This document shows, piece after piece, positions 1 to 8,790 of a DNA stretch of 64,000 bases. Source of the DNA: an uncultured Flavobacteriaceae bacterium (GTDB lineage Bacteria > Bacteroidota > Bacteroidia > Flavobacteriales > Flavobacteriaceae); contig CANLQD010000002.1 in the NCBI GenBank assembly GCA_947493175.1, forward strand, positions 558,001 through 622,000. Direction: 5' to 3'. Every line of letters starts with the position of its first letter. Positions within the stretch are counted from its first letter, which is position 1. Made by a program: the position numbers and the translations under genes. The notes under the pieces were generated by a model that searched no databases, was not told the origin of the DNA, and saw only the letters and a program-made list of their open reading frames with translations.

Positions 1-758
1 TTTTGTTGGGCTCTTTGTCGCGCAGCCAATTGACTACTCTCGTACCAAAAAGTGTAGTTACCGCTGAATAGGTTTATTTTACCGAAATCGATGTCTCCGA
101 TATGGGTGCAGACCGAGTCTAGGAAATGCCTATCGTGAGAGACAACGATGACCGTATTCTCATAGTTCCCTAAAAAATGCTCTAACCAGCTAATGGTATC
201 ATAATCCAGGTCATTCGTAGGTTCATCCATGATAAGTACATCCGGATTTCCGAACAAAGCTTGTGCCAACAAGACCCGTACTTTTAACTTGGAATCCATA
301 TCCCCCATCGTGGTGTAGTGCAAACTTTCGGAGATGCCAAGATTCGATAGCAATGCAGCAGCATCACTATCCGCATTCCATCCGTTCATTTCTTCGAACT
401 GTACCTGTAACTCCCCTATCTTGTCGGCATTCTCATCGGAGTAGTCTGCATACAGGGCATCGATTTCCTTTTTGATGGCAAATAAAGGCTTATTTCCCAT
501 GACCACCGTCTCCAGAACAGTCGACTCATCATAGGCATTGTGCTCCTGTTCCAGTATCGACATGCGCTTGCCAGGTTCTAGATGAACATGACCAGAGGTC
601 GGGTCTATTTTACCTGACAAAACTTTTAAAAAGGTAGACTTACCGGCACCATTGGCACCGATGACACCATAACAATTACCTTCGGTAAAAGAAACGTTCA
701 CTTCGTCGAACAACACTCTTTTCCCAAACTGGACCGATAAATTGGAAACCGATAACAT
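1..758 (-). CDS. ABC-F family ATPase, YbiT-like (partial, C-terminus beyond window)
   Basis: Soluble ABC protein without membrane segments; members of ABC-F act on the ribosome. 252 codons are visible from the ATG at 758 and the gene runs off the left edge. Seen: Walker A GANGAGKST at residues 34-42, Walker B with MDEPTNDLD at about 177-185, and the H-switch SHD at 207-209. The usual LSGGE signature is replaced by a degenerate stretch just before KVRVLLAQALFG, and the sequence YTFWYESSQLA follows; both are typical of the YbiT branch. The second ATPase domain lies outside the window. A TATTTTTG box sits 25 bases upstream of the start. The cellular role of this branch in Flavobacteriia is not clear from sequence. 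Confidence 0.93.
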   Translation of the reverse strand, partial: MLSVSNLSVQFGKRVLFDEVNVSFTEGNCYGVIGANGAGKSTFLKVLSGKIDPTSGHVHLEPGKRMSILEQEHNAYDESTVLETVVMGNKPLFAIKKEIDALYADYSDENADKIGELQVQFEEMNGWNADSDAAALLSNLGISESLHYTTMGDMDSKLKVRVLLAQALFGNPDVLIMDEPTNDLDYDTISWLEHFLGNYENTVIVVSHDRHFLDSVCTHIGDIDFGKINLFSGNYTFWYESSQLAARQRAQQ

Positions 759-782
759 ACCTTCTTAGTTTAAAATTTCGTG

Positions 783-790
783 CAAAAATA
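783..790 (-). promoter_or_regulatory. candidate -7 box of the ABC-F gene
   Basis: Reads TATTTTTG on the minus strand, matching the Bacteroidota -7 consensus TAnnTTTG, about 25 bases upstream of the ATG at 758. I see no clear -33 TTG at the right distance, so this rests on the -7 match and position only. Confidence 0.4.
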
Positions 791-937
791 CGCAAAATTA
801 CTTCCTGTGGCTAATAATCCGATATTCTAGTACGTAGGACGAAAACTAGCTACTAATCCCCTAATTTTTAACGCGCTATTAACAGCGAAGGGCATGGGGC
901 TTCCTTAATTTTAACCTCTCGAAAGAGTTTTTCTTTT

Positions 938-2320
938 ATGATGACTAAACTATTTTATCCATTACTCTTTTTATTAGTGGGGTGTGGGGAGGTAATGAAT
1001 CATTCCACAAAAGTCTTTTTTGCCGGTGAAATTGTAAACCCCACCAGCAAACATGTGGTTTTATTCAAAGGAGACCAAGTGGTAGATTCTGCCGCTCTGG
1101 ACAAACAGAATAGGTTTGCTTTTTCTTTTGACTCCCTACCACAAGGCCTGTATCATTTTAACCACTCTCCAGAGCTTCAATATGTCTATTTGAAAGCTGG
1201 TGATAGCGTTATGGTACGTTTAAATACCATAGACTTTGATGAGTCTCTTGCGTTTTCAGGACGAGGTAGCCAAATGAACAGTTTCATGTTGGAGTTGTTT
1301 CTTGCGCGAGAAGATGAACTTCCCGTGGTTAATTCTTATTACCGATTAGAAGCGCATGAATTTCTTGAAAAAGTAGATTCTCTAAAAAGAGAAAAATTAA
1401 TGTTGCTAGAAGATTTGATAGATGAGGGTGACATCACGGAGGATGAGAAAAGCATTGCAACCGCTAGTATTGAATACGCTTACAATACATATAAAGAAAA
1501 ATATCCTTTTCGTCACAAAAGACTGGCCCATTCCGGCGTTTTGGAGGGGTTGCCAAAAGGGTTTTACGACTACAGGGAAAAGTTGGATTTTGGTAATGAA
1601 GACCTAACGTATCTAAGACCCTACTATAATTTTATGCAACATCATATTCAGAACAGGGCTTATATGGATTGTGCAGAAAATTGCAAGGTCAAAGAAGAAG
1701 TAGTTCGGAGCCAGCTTCATTTCAATCAGCATAAAATGCGGCTTATAGACAGCTTGGTGACGGCTAAGGAACTCAAAGACAACCTATATCGCTATGTAGC
1801 GTTCGACTATCTTTTAAAGGTGCACGATAGTGAAGAGAATAATAGGATATTTATTAATGAGTTTCACCAACTATCAAAGAACAATAAGCACCTCGAAGAA
1901 ATAGACAACCTTTATAAAAGCATCGAGAACATTCAACCAAATAAAATGGTTCCCGATCTGTATGTATCCGATATCAATGGGGATACGGTTTCGTTACGAG
2001 AGATCGCCAAAGACGGAAAAACGGTCTTTTATTTTTGGTCAAACGCGGAAAAACGTCATTTTGAAAATGTAAAAAGGCGTATTGCCAAGCTTAGTAAGGA
2101 AAAACCATCGTATCGTTATGTCGGCATTAATATGCGCACTAGCGAAGCGGCCTGGAAAGCGCTTATACGAACTTCCGATCTGGATGAGGCATTGCAATAC
2201 AGGGCCGATGATTTTGAGGAGTTGACCAAGTCATTGATTATCTATCCGCCCAACAAATGCGTAATTACCGAGGATGCAAAGATTGTAGATGCCTTTTCCA
2301 ATATCTACGCTTCTTTTTAG
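938..2320 (+). CDS. lipoprotein with thioredoxin-like C-terminus lacking CxxC
   Basis: 460 residues. A short signal ends in a lipobox with Cys16 (LLVGC), so an envelope lipoprotein is expected. The N-terminal ~100 residues (about 27-125) look like the beta-rich DUF4369-type domain that precedes TlpA/AhpC-like thioredoxin domains in Bacteroidota. A long helical middle follows. The C-terminal ~125 residues have the thioredoxin-like pattern: VPDLYVSDINGDTVSL, then KTVFYFWSNAEKRH. Where the redox CxxC should be there is SNAE, so disulfide chemistry is unlikely. The start is one of two adjacent ATGs. It is a single gene with no operon partner; the exact role is unknown. Confidence 0.85.
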   Translation: MMTKLFYPLLFLLVGCGEVMNHSTKVFFAGEIVNPTSKHVVLFKGDQVVDSAALDKQNRFAFSFDSLPQGLYHFNHSPELQYVYLKAGDSVMVRLNTIDFDESLAFSGRGSQMNSFMLELFLAREDELPVVNSYYRLEAHEFLEKVDSLKREKLMLLEDLIDEGDITEDEKSIATASIEYAYNTYKEKYPFRHKRLAHSGVLEGLPKGFYDYREKLDFGNEDLTYLRPYYNFMQHHIQNRAYMDCAENCKVKEEVVRSQLHFNQHKMRLIDSLVTAKELKDNLYRYVAFDYLLKVHDSEENNRIFINEFHQLSKNNKHLEEIDNLYKSIENIQPNKMVPDLYVSDINGDTVSLREIAKDGKTVFYFWSNAEKRHFENVKRRIAKLSKEKPSYRYVGINMRTSEAAWKALIRTSDLDEALQYRADDFEELTKSLIIYPPNKCVITEDAKIVDAFSNIYASF

Positions 2321-2381
2321 ATGCAATTCAAGTACGGTCATACTCTAAGATCTCACATCATCATCCCGCAAGTAGTGTTAT

Positions 2382-2410
2382 AAAAAAACCCCGAGGCGTG
2401 AACCTCGAGG
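2382..2410 (-). terminator. rho-independent terminator of transaldolase
   Basis: On the minus strand CCTCGAGG (2410-2403), a 6-base loop and CCTCGGGG (2396-2389) pair at 7 of 8 positions and are followed by seven T. It lies about 50 bases past the transaldolase stop. On the plus strand it lacks a good T run, so it serves mainly the minus-strand gene. Confidence 0.8.
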
Positions 2411-2457
2411 TAGTATATTTCTATTAAAAAACATGCTTACCTACCTAGGTAGTCGTT

Positions 2458-3111
2458 TTAATTTCCTTTTTTGTAATCTGCCAAGAATTTTTCCAGACCA
2501 CTATCGGTGAGAGGGTGTTTTAACAGTCCTTCGATGGCCGATAACGGCCCTGTCATGACGTCTGCTCCCAATTTGGCACAATCGATTACGTGCATCGTAT
2601 GACGTACAGATGCGGCGAGTATCTCGGTCTCGAAAGCATAATTATCATAAATGAGTCTTATTTCGGCGATGAGGTTGAGGCCGTCTGTAGAAATATCATC
2701 CAACCTACCAATGAATGGAGATACATAGGTTGCCCCGGCTTTGGCGGCCAACAATGCTTGTCCTGGCGAGAAAACAAGGGTACAATTGGTTCGTATGCCC
2801 TTATCTGAAAAATATTTTAAGGCTTTGACCCCATCCTTGATCATCGGTACCTTAACAACAATTTGATCATGTAACTCGGCCAACTGCTCCCCTTCTTTTA
2901 CCATAGCATCAAAATCGGTTGCGATGACCTCCGCGGAAACATCCCCTTCAACAATGGTACAGATATCTACATAATGCTTTAATATATTGTCGCGACCTGT
3001 AATTCCTTCCTTGGCCATTAACGAAGGGTTGGTAGTAACGCCGTCCAGAACGCCCAAAGCCTGCGCCTCGCGAATTTGATCTAAGTTTGCCGTATCTATA
3101 AAAAACTTCAT
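2458..3111 (-). CDS. transaldolase / fructose-6-phosphate aldolase family protein
   Basis: 217 residues, the length of the short MipB/TalC transaldolase class, against over 300 for the classical TalB class. It makes a Schiff base to transfer or release dihydroxyacetone units in the pentose phosphate pathway, in the cytoplasm. Seen: FIDTAN with Asp6, TTNPS with Asn28, and the Schiff-base Lys87 in VVKVPM, all intact. Whether the enzyme is a transaldolase or a fructose-6-phosphate aldolase cannot be settled from these motifs alone. It stands alone, with a terminator downstream. Confidence 0.93.
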   Translation of the reverse strand: MKFFIDTANLDQIREAQALGVLDGVTTNPSLMAKEGITGRDNILKHYVDICTIVEGDVSAEVIATDFDAMVKEGEQLAELHDQIVVKVPMIKDGVKALKYFSDKGIRTNCTLVFSPGQALLAAKAGATYVSPFIGRLDDISTDGLNLIAEIRLIYDNYAFETEILAASVRHTMHVIDCAKLGADVMTGPLSAIEGLLKHPLTDSGLEKFLADYKKGN

Positions 3112-3209
3112 GCTGATTTATTTATTAATGTTGATAAAACGATTCTCGAACTGTATTGGTGACGCCACTTAACATTTAAAAATCAGGAGGCGGCCACGGT
3201 GCTGTAAAG

Positions 3210-4016
3210 CTACAATTTATAATGCTTTAAAAGTATTTTCTCGAATACTTTCTCTGGTAATAATTTCTTCAATAAAACAGACACTTTTTGCGAAAATGCC
3301 CCTACTTTGTAATGAATCCGTGGTCTTGGGGTATTCATTATTTTAAGTACCATCTTACCGACCTCCACAGGGTCTTCCCCATCATCTACACTATCATTTA
3401 TCGCTTCTAATGTATGGGCATATTGTAAATAGGGGGATCCTTCTTTTGCTGCCGTATGAAAACGTCCGGCGGCAATATTGGTAGCAAATGCCCCGGGTGC
3501 CAAATTGGTGATATGCACTCCAAAGTCCTTAGTCTCCATACGGATTGCCTCCGTAATAATCTCTAATGCTCCCTTTGAGGCCGAATAGACGCCTCGGTAG
3601 GGCAACCCCATATAGCCGGCGATAGAAGTAATATTAATAATAAGTCCTTTTTTTTGGGTACGCATCTGCGGCAAAACCGCCTTGATCATATGTAGGGGGC
3701 CATGAAAATTTATATCGAAGGCATTAGCGATTTCCTTATGGGGGGTCTCTTCCAAAGGGCCTGTGATACCCACCCCGGCATTGTTGATGAGCACGTCGAT
3801 CCTACCTTCTTTTTCGATTAACCGATGTATGGCCTTGGAAATACTATCTGTTTCCCGGACGTCTAATTCCAAAAGAGGAAAAATCTTAAAATCAGGATAA
3901 TTTTCAACCTTACGGGTAGTGCCATAAACGGTGTGCCCTGCAGATTTCAAATACGTACCTATTGATTTTCCAATACCCGAAGAACCACCTGTAATTAAAA
4001 CTACTTGTTGCTGCAT
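3210..4016 (-). CDS. SDR family oxidoreductase
   Basis: 268 residues, a classical short-chain dehydrogenase/reductase using NAD(P)H in the cytoplasm. The N-terminal cofactor motif is TGGSSGIG (residues 9-16), NNAG lies at 78-81, the catalytic Ser is at 131 and the YxxxK motif is Y144-K148 (YSASK). The C-terminal tail after about residue 215 is basic and hydrophobic, as in SDRs acting on lipidic or steroid-like substrates, but the substrate cannot be deduced. The gene lies just downstream (minus sense) of the inverted-repeat element at 4041-4222, so its leader may carry that structure. Confidence 0.9.
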   Translation of the reverse strand: MQQQVVLITGGSSGIGKSIGTYLKSAGHTVYGTTRKVENYPDFKIFPLLELDVRETDSISKAIHRLIEKEGRIDVLINNAGVGITGPLEETPHKEIANAFDINFHGPLHMIKAVLPQMRTQKKGLIINITSIAGYMGLPYRGVYSASKGALEIITEAIRMETKDFGVHITNLAPGAFATNIAAGRFHTAAKEGSPYLQYAHTLEAINDSVDDGEDPVEVGKMVLKIMNTPRPRIHYKVGAFSQKVSVLLKKLLPEKVFEKILLKHYKL

Positions 4017-4040
4017 AAGGCTGCAAATTAACGAATAAAA

Positions 4041-4222
4041 TTAGGGTGTGTGAGCACTAAGCAAAAATTAGGGTCTTTTTGATAATTTTTTAGGTTTCAG
4101 GTTTTTTGACGGAATCTTGGTGGGCCGTATTTTCAAAAAAGAAATAAGAAATACGAAGACCCTCCTACTGGAAGGGAAGAAAGACCAAAACCAATTTTGG
4201 GCTTAGTGTTCACACACTTTAG
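4041..4222. repeat. ~180-bp element with inverted terminal repeats (MITE-like)
   Basis: The 17-mers at 4046-4062 and 4201-4217 are inverted copies matching at 16 of 17 positions (core GTGTGTGAGCACTAAGC). Similarity extends inward in a weaker form through AAAATT and GGTCTTT blocks, giving imperfect ends of about 40 bases. The interior has no open reading frame of note. The size and ends resemble a miniature inverted-repeat element. The alternative is a long-stem structure in the leader of the SDR gene. I see no second copy in this window. Confidence 0.55.
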
Positions 4223-4269
4223 GTAAGGAAAAGAAGAAATAGCGGAGCAAACCCGTAACTTTTGGGTAC

Positions 4270-4374
4270 AAAAAATGGCAAGCTACCTACATCGCACCGC
4301 TACAACCATATACCCTTGCTGCGTTCCCACCCTGGGGGATTCTACAGGAGCTGGTCGTGTAGGACTTGCCAAGG
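4270..4374 (-). ncRNA. ffs: small SRP RNA (4.5S type)
   Basis: RNA partner of Ffh, targeting nascent membrane and secreted proteins. On the minus strand the 5' part TTGGCAAG pairs with the 3' part CTTGCCA, closing a hairpin of about 105 bases. The apical region reads CAGGGTGGGAACGCAGCAAG, the form of the SRP-binding loop I know from Bacteroidota SRP RNAs. The 3' end runs into TTTTTTG, a natural end point. A perfect -7 box TATCTTTG stands just upstream. The 5' and 3' limits are estimates good to a few bases. Confidence 0.88.
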
Positions 4375-4375
4375 A

Positions 4376-4383
4376 CAAAGATA
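4376..4383 (-). promoter_or_regulatory. -7 box of the SRP RNA gene
   Basis: Reads TATCTTTG on the minus strand, a perfect TAnnTTTG, ending a few bases before the predicted RNA 5' end. The spacing is right for transcription starting at about 4370-4372. Confidence 0.6.
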
Positions 4384-4651
4384 CGACCTTTTCCATATTT
4401 TTTTAAAATATATAGAGAGAATTATTTTAGATAGCATCGAAAATACTTGCATCGGGGTTCCCCATTTGTTTAAGGTATATATAACAGGTATCGTAGTGCT
4501 CTGGCACACGTACAATCGTTTTTCGGTAAAACCATCGTAGCGCTAACGGCATAGGGCTTTTAAAGAAAATAGCATTTTAATTTCAAGGCCGACCAAGGGG
4601 CGGTTAAATCCCGATTATCGAGTAAAAACCATAACATTTAAAAGGGTTTGG
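4384..4651. other. intergenic stretch with nothing recognised
   Basis: Between the SRP RNA promoter and the next gene's promoter I find no convincing reading frame, tRNA or hairpin terminator. A short reading frame that runs across the SRP RNA here is not credible as a gene. Confidence 0.5.
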
Positions 4652-4659
4652 TATCTTTG
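4652..4659 (+). promoter_or_regulatory. candidate -7 box upstream of the cyclotransferase gene
   Basis: TATCTTTG, a perfect TAnnTTTG match, about 100 bases before the ATG at 4758. No clear -33 TTG at the usual distance. Confidence 0.4.
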
Positions 4660-4757
4660 AAGACGATTATCGTTCAACTATAAAAAACCAAACAGTTGCA
4701 GCTCCCTATCGTTGGGTGCCTTAATTATATTTACAAGACTTCAATTTTTTCAAATCC

Positions 4758-5813
4758 ATGAATCATACCCGTTTTTTGATCAGTTTTATTTTTCTACTCT
4801 CACTACTAATAAGTTGTGGAGATATGGATCGACAGAAAGCTACTCCCTTCAAAATAAAGATGGCAGGCAAGGAGTTTAAACAGAAAGAGCGGGTTGCCGT
4901 ATCGATTACCAATCCACAGAATAAGGAAATTACTGGTGTTCGCTATGCTATCGACGGCAAGAAACTCCCTTTTGCCGATGGTATGGTCACCATGGATTTA
5001 GAGCAGCTTGGGAATAAAACCTTGACAGTTACCGTAAACTACGACGATACTTCGGCAACCCTATCGAAGTCAATTCGAGTATTGGCACCCTACCCGCCCG
5101 ATATCTACACCTATGAAATAGTAAACGAATACCCCCATGATACAAATGCGTATACGCAGGGGCTCGAATTTCATGATGGCATACTATATGAAAGCACGGG
5201 AAAAAGAGACCGTTCGTCCTTGCGTAAAGTGAATTTTGAAACAGGGAAGGTACTTCAAAAGGTGGATATGGATGGTACTGTTTTTGGAGAAGGTATCACG
5301 ATTTTGAACGACAAGATATTCATGCTTACCTGGCAGAGTAAAAAAGGGTTTATTTATAATTTACAAGACCTACAAAAACTGGATAATTTTCAGTACGGCG
5401 AAAGCAAGGAAGGTTGGGGCCTCACCAACGATGGCGAACAACTGATTAAAAGCGACGGTACCGAAAAAATATGGTTTCTAAATCCGGAGACACTGATCGA
5501 GGAAAGCTATATACAAACGGTTACCAATAAATCGGTCTTTAACAAGGCGAACGAACTCGAATATGTAGACGGAAAAATATATGCCAATGTATACCAAAAA
5601 CCCAGTATTATGATCATTGATGCTACCAGTGGGGCCATTGAGGGAGTAGTGAATTTTGGAGGCTTGGATAAAAAAGTAACGAAAGGGCCCAATTGGAACC
5701 CTACCGACAATGTTTTGAACGGTATTGCCTATCATCCCGATCGAAAAACCTTTTTTGTTACCGGAAAAGATTGGGACAAGCTGTTCGAGGTCAATATTCT
5801 GAAGAAAGAATAA
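4758..5813 (+). CDS. glutaminyl-peptide cyclotransferase, lipoprotein
   Basis: 351 residues. It would form N-terminal pyroglutamate on exported proteins by cyclising glutamine. A lipoprotein signal (LLISC) ends at Cys20, so it acts outside the inner membrane. Residues about 25-115 form a small beta-rich leader domain. From about residue 120 comes the plant-type glutamine cyclotransferase fold, a five-bladed propeller: FTxGLxF-like YTQGLEFHDG, FGEGIT, EGWGLTNDG, SDGT, NELEYVDGKIYANVY and LNGIAYHP are visible. The stop overlaps the next gene's start by one base (TAATG), implying translational coupling to the thioesterase. Confidence 0.92.
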   Translation: MNHTRFLISFIFLLSLLISCGDMDRQKATPFKIKMAGKEFKQKERVAVSITNPQNKEITGVRYAIDGKKLPFADGMVTMDLEQLGNKTLTVTVNYDDTSATLSKSIRVLAPYPPDIYTYEIVNEYPHDTNAYTQGLEFHDGILYESTGKRDRSSLRKVNFETGKVLQKVDMDGTVFGEGITILNDKIFMLTWQSKKGFIYNLQDLQKLDNFQYGESKEGWGLTNDGEQLIKSDGTEKIWFLNPETLIEESYIQTVTNKSVFNKANELEYVDGKIYANVYQKPSIMIIDATSGAIEGVVNFGGLDKKVTKGPNWNPTDNVLNGIAYHPDRKTFFVTGKDWDKLFEVNILKKE

Positions 5814-6214
5814 TGGCCGTTTTTGAGAAAACCATCGTTGTAAAGGAAGACGATCTGGATGACCTAAATCATGTGAACAATGTGCGTTACGTGCAGTGGA
5901 TACAGGATATTTCCAAAGAACACTGGCAAACATTGGCTCCGAAAACCTTGCAAGAATCAGTAGCTTGGGTAGTGATGCATCATGATATTACCTATAAAAA
6001 TGCGGCCCAACTGCACGATGTTTTAGAAATACAGACTTTTATAGCAAAAAGTAGGGGAGCTACATCGATCAGGGTCGTCGAAATTTATGATCAAAAGTCC
6101 AACATATTATTGGTGCGCTCACAAACCAATTGGTGTTTGCTCAATGCAAAGACCTTTAAGCCAATGCGAATATCGGATGAAATCTCAACACTTTTTCGCC
6201 CTGACCAAAGTTAA
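5813..6214 (+). CDS. acyl-CoA thioesterase, hot-dog fold
   Basis: 133 residues, a 4-hydroxybenzoyl-CoA/acyl-CoA thioesterase-type protein hydrolysing acyl-CoA in the cytoplasm. The start is set at 5813, because the ATG overlaps the upstream stop and gives the normal family N-terminus; an upstream in-frame ATG would overlap the cyclotransferase by 40 codons. Seen: DDLDDLNHVNNVRYVQW, with the Asp-Leu-x-x-His-Val-Asn-Asn-xx-Tyr pattern of the family active site. Substrate chain length cannot be read. Confidence 0.88.
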   Translation: MAVFEKTIVVKEDDLDDLNHVNNVRYVQWIQDISKEHWQTLAPKTLQESVAWVVMHHDITYKNAAQLHDVLEIQTFIAKSRGATSIRVVEIYDQKSNILLVRSQTNWCLLNAKTFKPMRISDEISTLFRPDQS

Positions 6215-6220
6215 TGCCCA

Positions 6221-7798
6221 ATGATGAACCGATCGTCGTATGTTATGTCAGGAATACTCCGCTTTTGTATCGTATGGTGCATCGGTTTTATGATCATATG
6301 CTGGAGTTCGTGCCGAAAAGACTTTGAGTATGAAGCTAGTACGGGCAACTTGCAGTTTTCAAAAGATACCGTATTCTTAGATACTATTTTCACCAACATT
6401 GGTAGCAGCACCTACACGCTAAAAGTATATAATCGTTCGAACAATGATATTGAGATCCCCAGTATACGCCTCGGAGAGGGCCAGAATAGTCAATACCGGC
6501 TCAATGTAGACGGTGCCGCAGGTAAAGAATTTACCAACATTCCGTTATTGGCGAACGATAGTCTTTTCATCTTTATCGAAACTACCTTTGATATTGCCGC
6601 CGTTGAAGCGCCTACCTTCCTTTACTCCGATATCATTGAATTTGATCACGGGGCGAACCGGCAAGAAGTGCAACTGGTGACCTTGATCAAGGATGCGATT
6701 TTTATCTTTCCCCGAACAAATAGCGATGGCACCAAGGAAAGTCTTGTACTCGGCTTGGATACCGATGGGAACGAAATACGTGTAGAGGGTATAGAACTTG
6801 AATCCGACCAATTAAATTTTACCAACGAAAAACCGTATGTCATTTACGGGTATGCCGCGGTTCCTGAAAGCAGTGTTTTAACGGTGGATCCGGGAGCAAG
6901 GGTGCATTTTCATCAGAACTCCGGCATATGGGTACGTCCTGGGGCCAGCCTTCAAATCAATGGGGAGCTAAGTACAGATACCCTACTATTAGAGAACGAA
7001 GTGGTGTTTGAAGGGGACCGTTTAGAACCTGAATTCGAAAATGTTCCCGGACAATGGGGTACCGTATGGCTTTCGGAAGGCAGTATCAACAATCAAATTG
7101 ACCATTTGACTCTTAAGAATGCATCGATCGGCTTGTTGGTAGAAGGTGGCAACACTGCAGAAACCCCTACCCTGACCATCAATAATTCGCAAATTCACAA
7201 TTCATCCAGCGTTAATCTGTGGGCCAGGACCAGTTCGATCGATGCAGCGAATTTGGTCCTCGGCAGTGCCGGTAATATTTCACTGTATTGCAATTTAGGA
7301 GGTAGTTATAGTTTTACGCATAGCACCATCGCCAATTATTGGTCGAGCAGTTTTCGAGGAGGCGAGGCGTTGCGCATCGATAATATCATAGAGGTCAATT
7401 CCGGTGAGGTCTTTACAGAGGATTTGAACAGGGCCGACTTTACCAATTGTATCATTGATGGTAACAGCTTTGTTGAATTGGGATTGATTCGCAGCGATAA
7501 TAACGCCTTTAATTTCTCTTTTGACCATTGCTTGATACAATTCGAAGATACATCGGGAATGCTTACCGAAAACCCGCTTTATGACTTTGAGGATACTCAA
7601 TTTTATAATAACATCTTTGTGAATGAGACCACTGATTTCATAGCCCCTTCCGCCAATGATTTTAGATTGGGCAGCACCTCTGCTGCCAGGGCAAAAGGAC
7701 AATTAGATGCGGCCACAAGGGTACCTTTCGATATTTTGGGTATGGATCGAACCAACGCCCCCGATTTAGGAGCTTACCAATTTCAAGACCTCCCATAA
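6221..7798 (+). CDS. putative surface lipoprotein with right-handed beta-helix
   Basis: 525 residues. A hydrophobic N-terminus ends in WSSC, a lipobox. An Ig-like domain of about 100 residues follows, beginning with the Phe-x-x-Asp-Thr-Val-Phe-Leu-Asp-Thr pattern (FSKDTVFLDTIFTNIGSST) found in many Bacteroidota cell-surface proteins. The remainder is rich in short N/S/T strands with recurrent INNSQIHNSS-like turns, as in right-handed parallel beta-helix proteins, and ends in LGAYQF, a common end in that group. It begins 7 bases after the thioesterase stop, so it probably shares the transcript. Function unknown; a carbohydrate-binding or adhesive role is a guess. Confidence 0.75.
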   Translation: MMNRSSYVMSGILRFCIVWCIGFMIICWSSCRKDFEYEASTGNLQFSKDTVFLDTIFTNIGSSTYTLKVYNRSNNDIEIPSIRLGEGQNSQYRLNVDGAAGKEFTNIPLLANDSLFIFIETTFDIAAVEAPTFLYSDIIEFDHGANRQEVQLVTLIKDAIFIFPRTNSDGTKESLVLGLDTDGNEIRVEGIELESDQLNFTNEKPYVIYGYAAVPESSVLTVDPGARVHFHQNSGIWVRPGASLQINGELSTDTLLLENEVVFEGDRLEPEFENVPGQWGTVWLSEGSINNQIDHLTLKNASIGLLVEGGNTAETPTLTINNSQIHNSSSVNLWARTSSIDAANLVLGSAGNISLYCNLGGSYSFTHSTIANYWSSSFRGGEALRIDNIIEVNSGEVFTEDLNRADFTNCIIDGNSFVELGLIRSDNNAFNFSFDHCLIQFEDTSGMLTENPLYDFEDTQFYNNIFVNETTDFIAPSANDFRLGSTSAARAKGQLDAATRVPFDILGMDRTNAPDLGAYQFQDLP

Positions 7799-8051
7799 AT
7801 AATCCTATTTCAAGAATACGTTAACGCATAATCTGTTATTTGACTAGTGCTCAATATGCTAGATGCTTTTCCGTAATTTGAGTATGAACAAAACGGGGCG
7901 AAATGTTAAAATTAGTTAAAATGAAAGATTTTTCCTTCAAAAGCCCTTGTTTTCAGTCATTTACGAAAAAAAACCATAGTTTTTATAAGGTATTTATATA
8001 GTCCGTTCTCGGCCACTATCGCTAATTTGCATCAAGTAAATAGCACTACTG

Positions 8052-8786
8052 GTGGAATACAGGTATATCATCATCGATTCAGACGCTACCTCCAAGCTGC
8101 AGCTCATGCATCATTTGGAAGAGCATGGCGATTTTGATTTTATCGGGCTCTCTAAAAATAGCGGCGAAGGCCTCAATGCCATTCTAAAATATTCCCCCGA
8201 TGTGGTATTTATTAATTTGAACGGGATGGCCGCTGATTATTTTCAGATGGTAACGGAATTGCATCAATATGTGACTGAACTTCCACTATTGGTGGGTATT
8301 TCAAAAAGTAAGGAGTATGCCTACCAGGCAATCAAGTGCAACTTTTTCGACTATTGGTTAATGCCCTATAACGAGTTCGATATTCGAAAATCGCTCCTGC
8401 GCTTAAAAAAACAGACCCCCAAAGAAGACAATACCCCCCATACGCTTTGCCTTAAATCATACAAAGACTACCATTATGTAGATACGAACGATATTCTATA
8501 CCTACAGGCAGATAATAATGCCACGGATTTTGTGATGGTAGACGGTTCTCGAATCAATGCCTACAAAACCCTAAAGAGTTTTGAACAACAATTACCCAAA
8601 AACTTCGTTAGAGTACATCAGAGCTATATTCTGAATACGAAGTATGTAGCCCGTATTAATTATGGCAAAGCCATTTGTAGCCTCAAAGGTAAAAAGCTAC
8701 AACTTCCCTTCTCCAAAACCTATAAGGAGAATGTAGATGGGCTCAAAAAAGCCTTGTCAAAAAACAGCATTTCTGCTATGAATTAA
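8052..8786 (+). CDS. LytTR-type transcription regulator with degenerate receiver
   Basis: 244 residues, start GTG at 8052 because the receiver fold begins at once (YRYIIIDSD) and no ATG lies earlier. The receiver (about 3-115) keeps Asp9/Asp11, but the phospho-acceptor position is Asn55 (PDVVFINLN) and the conserved Lys of the xxKP motif is Met (WLMPY), so normal phosphorylation is unlikely. The LytTR DNA-binding domain (about 135-240) is intact, with VDTNDILYLQADNN and FVRVHQSYILN. No histidine kinase is next to it in the same transcript. A 23-base palindrome lies just downstream. It probably controls nearby envelope or signalling genes; the stimulus is unknown. Confidence 0.9.
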   Translation: MEYRYIIIDSDATSKLQLMHHLEEHGDFDFIGLSKNSGEGLNAILKYSPDVVFINLNGMAADYFQMVTELHQYVTELPLLVGISKSKEYAYQAIKCNFFDYWLMPYNEFDIRKSLLRLKKQTPKEDNTPHTLCLKSYKDYHYVDTNDILYLQADNNATDFVMVDGSRINAYKTLKSFEQQLPKNFVRVHQSYILNTKYVARINYGKAICSLKGKKLQLPFSKTYKENVDGLKKALSKNSISAMN

Positions 8787-8790
8787 TCAA

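Noticed and set aside
918..936. Hairpin CTCT-CGAA-AGAG with T run before the 938 gene
   Set aside because: The stem is only four pairs; too weak to call an attenuator.
4262..4540. Short plus-strand reading frame across the SRP RNA
   Set aside because: It overlaps a clear non-coding RNA on the other strand and has no recognisable protein features.
5478..5933. 151-codon minus-strand frame under the cyclotransferase and thioesterase
   Set aside because: It overlaps two well supported genes and has no signal or family features.
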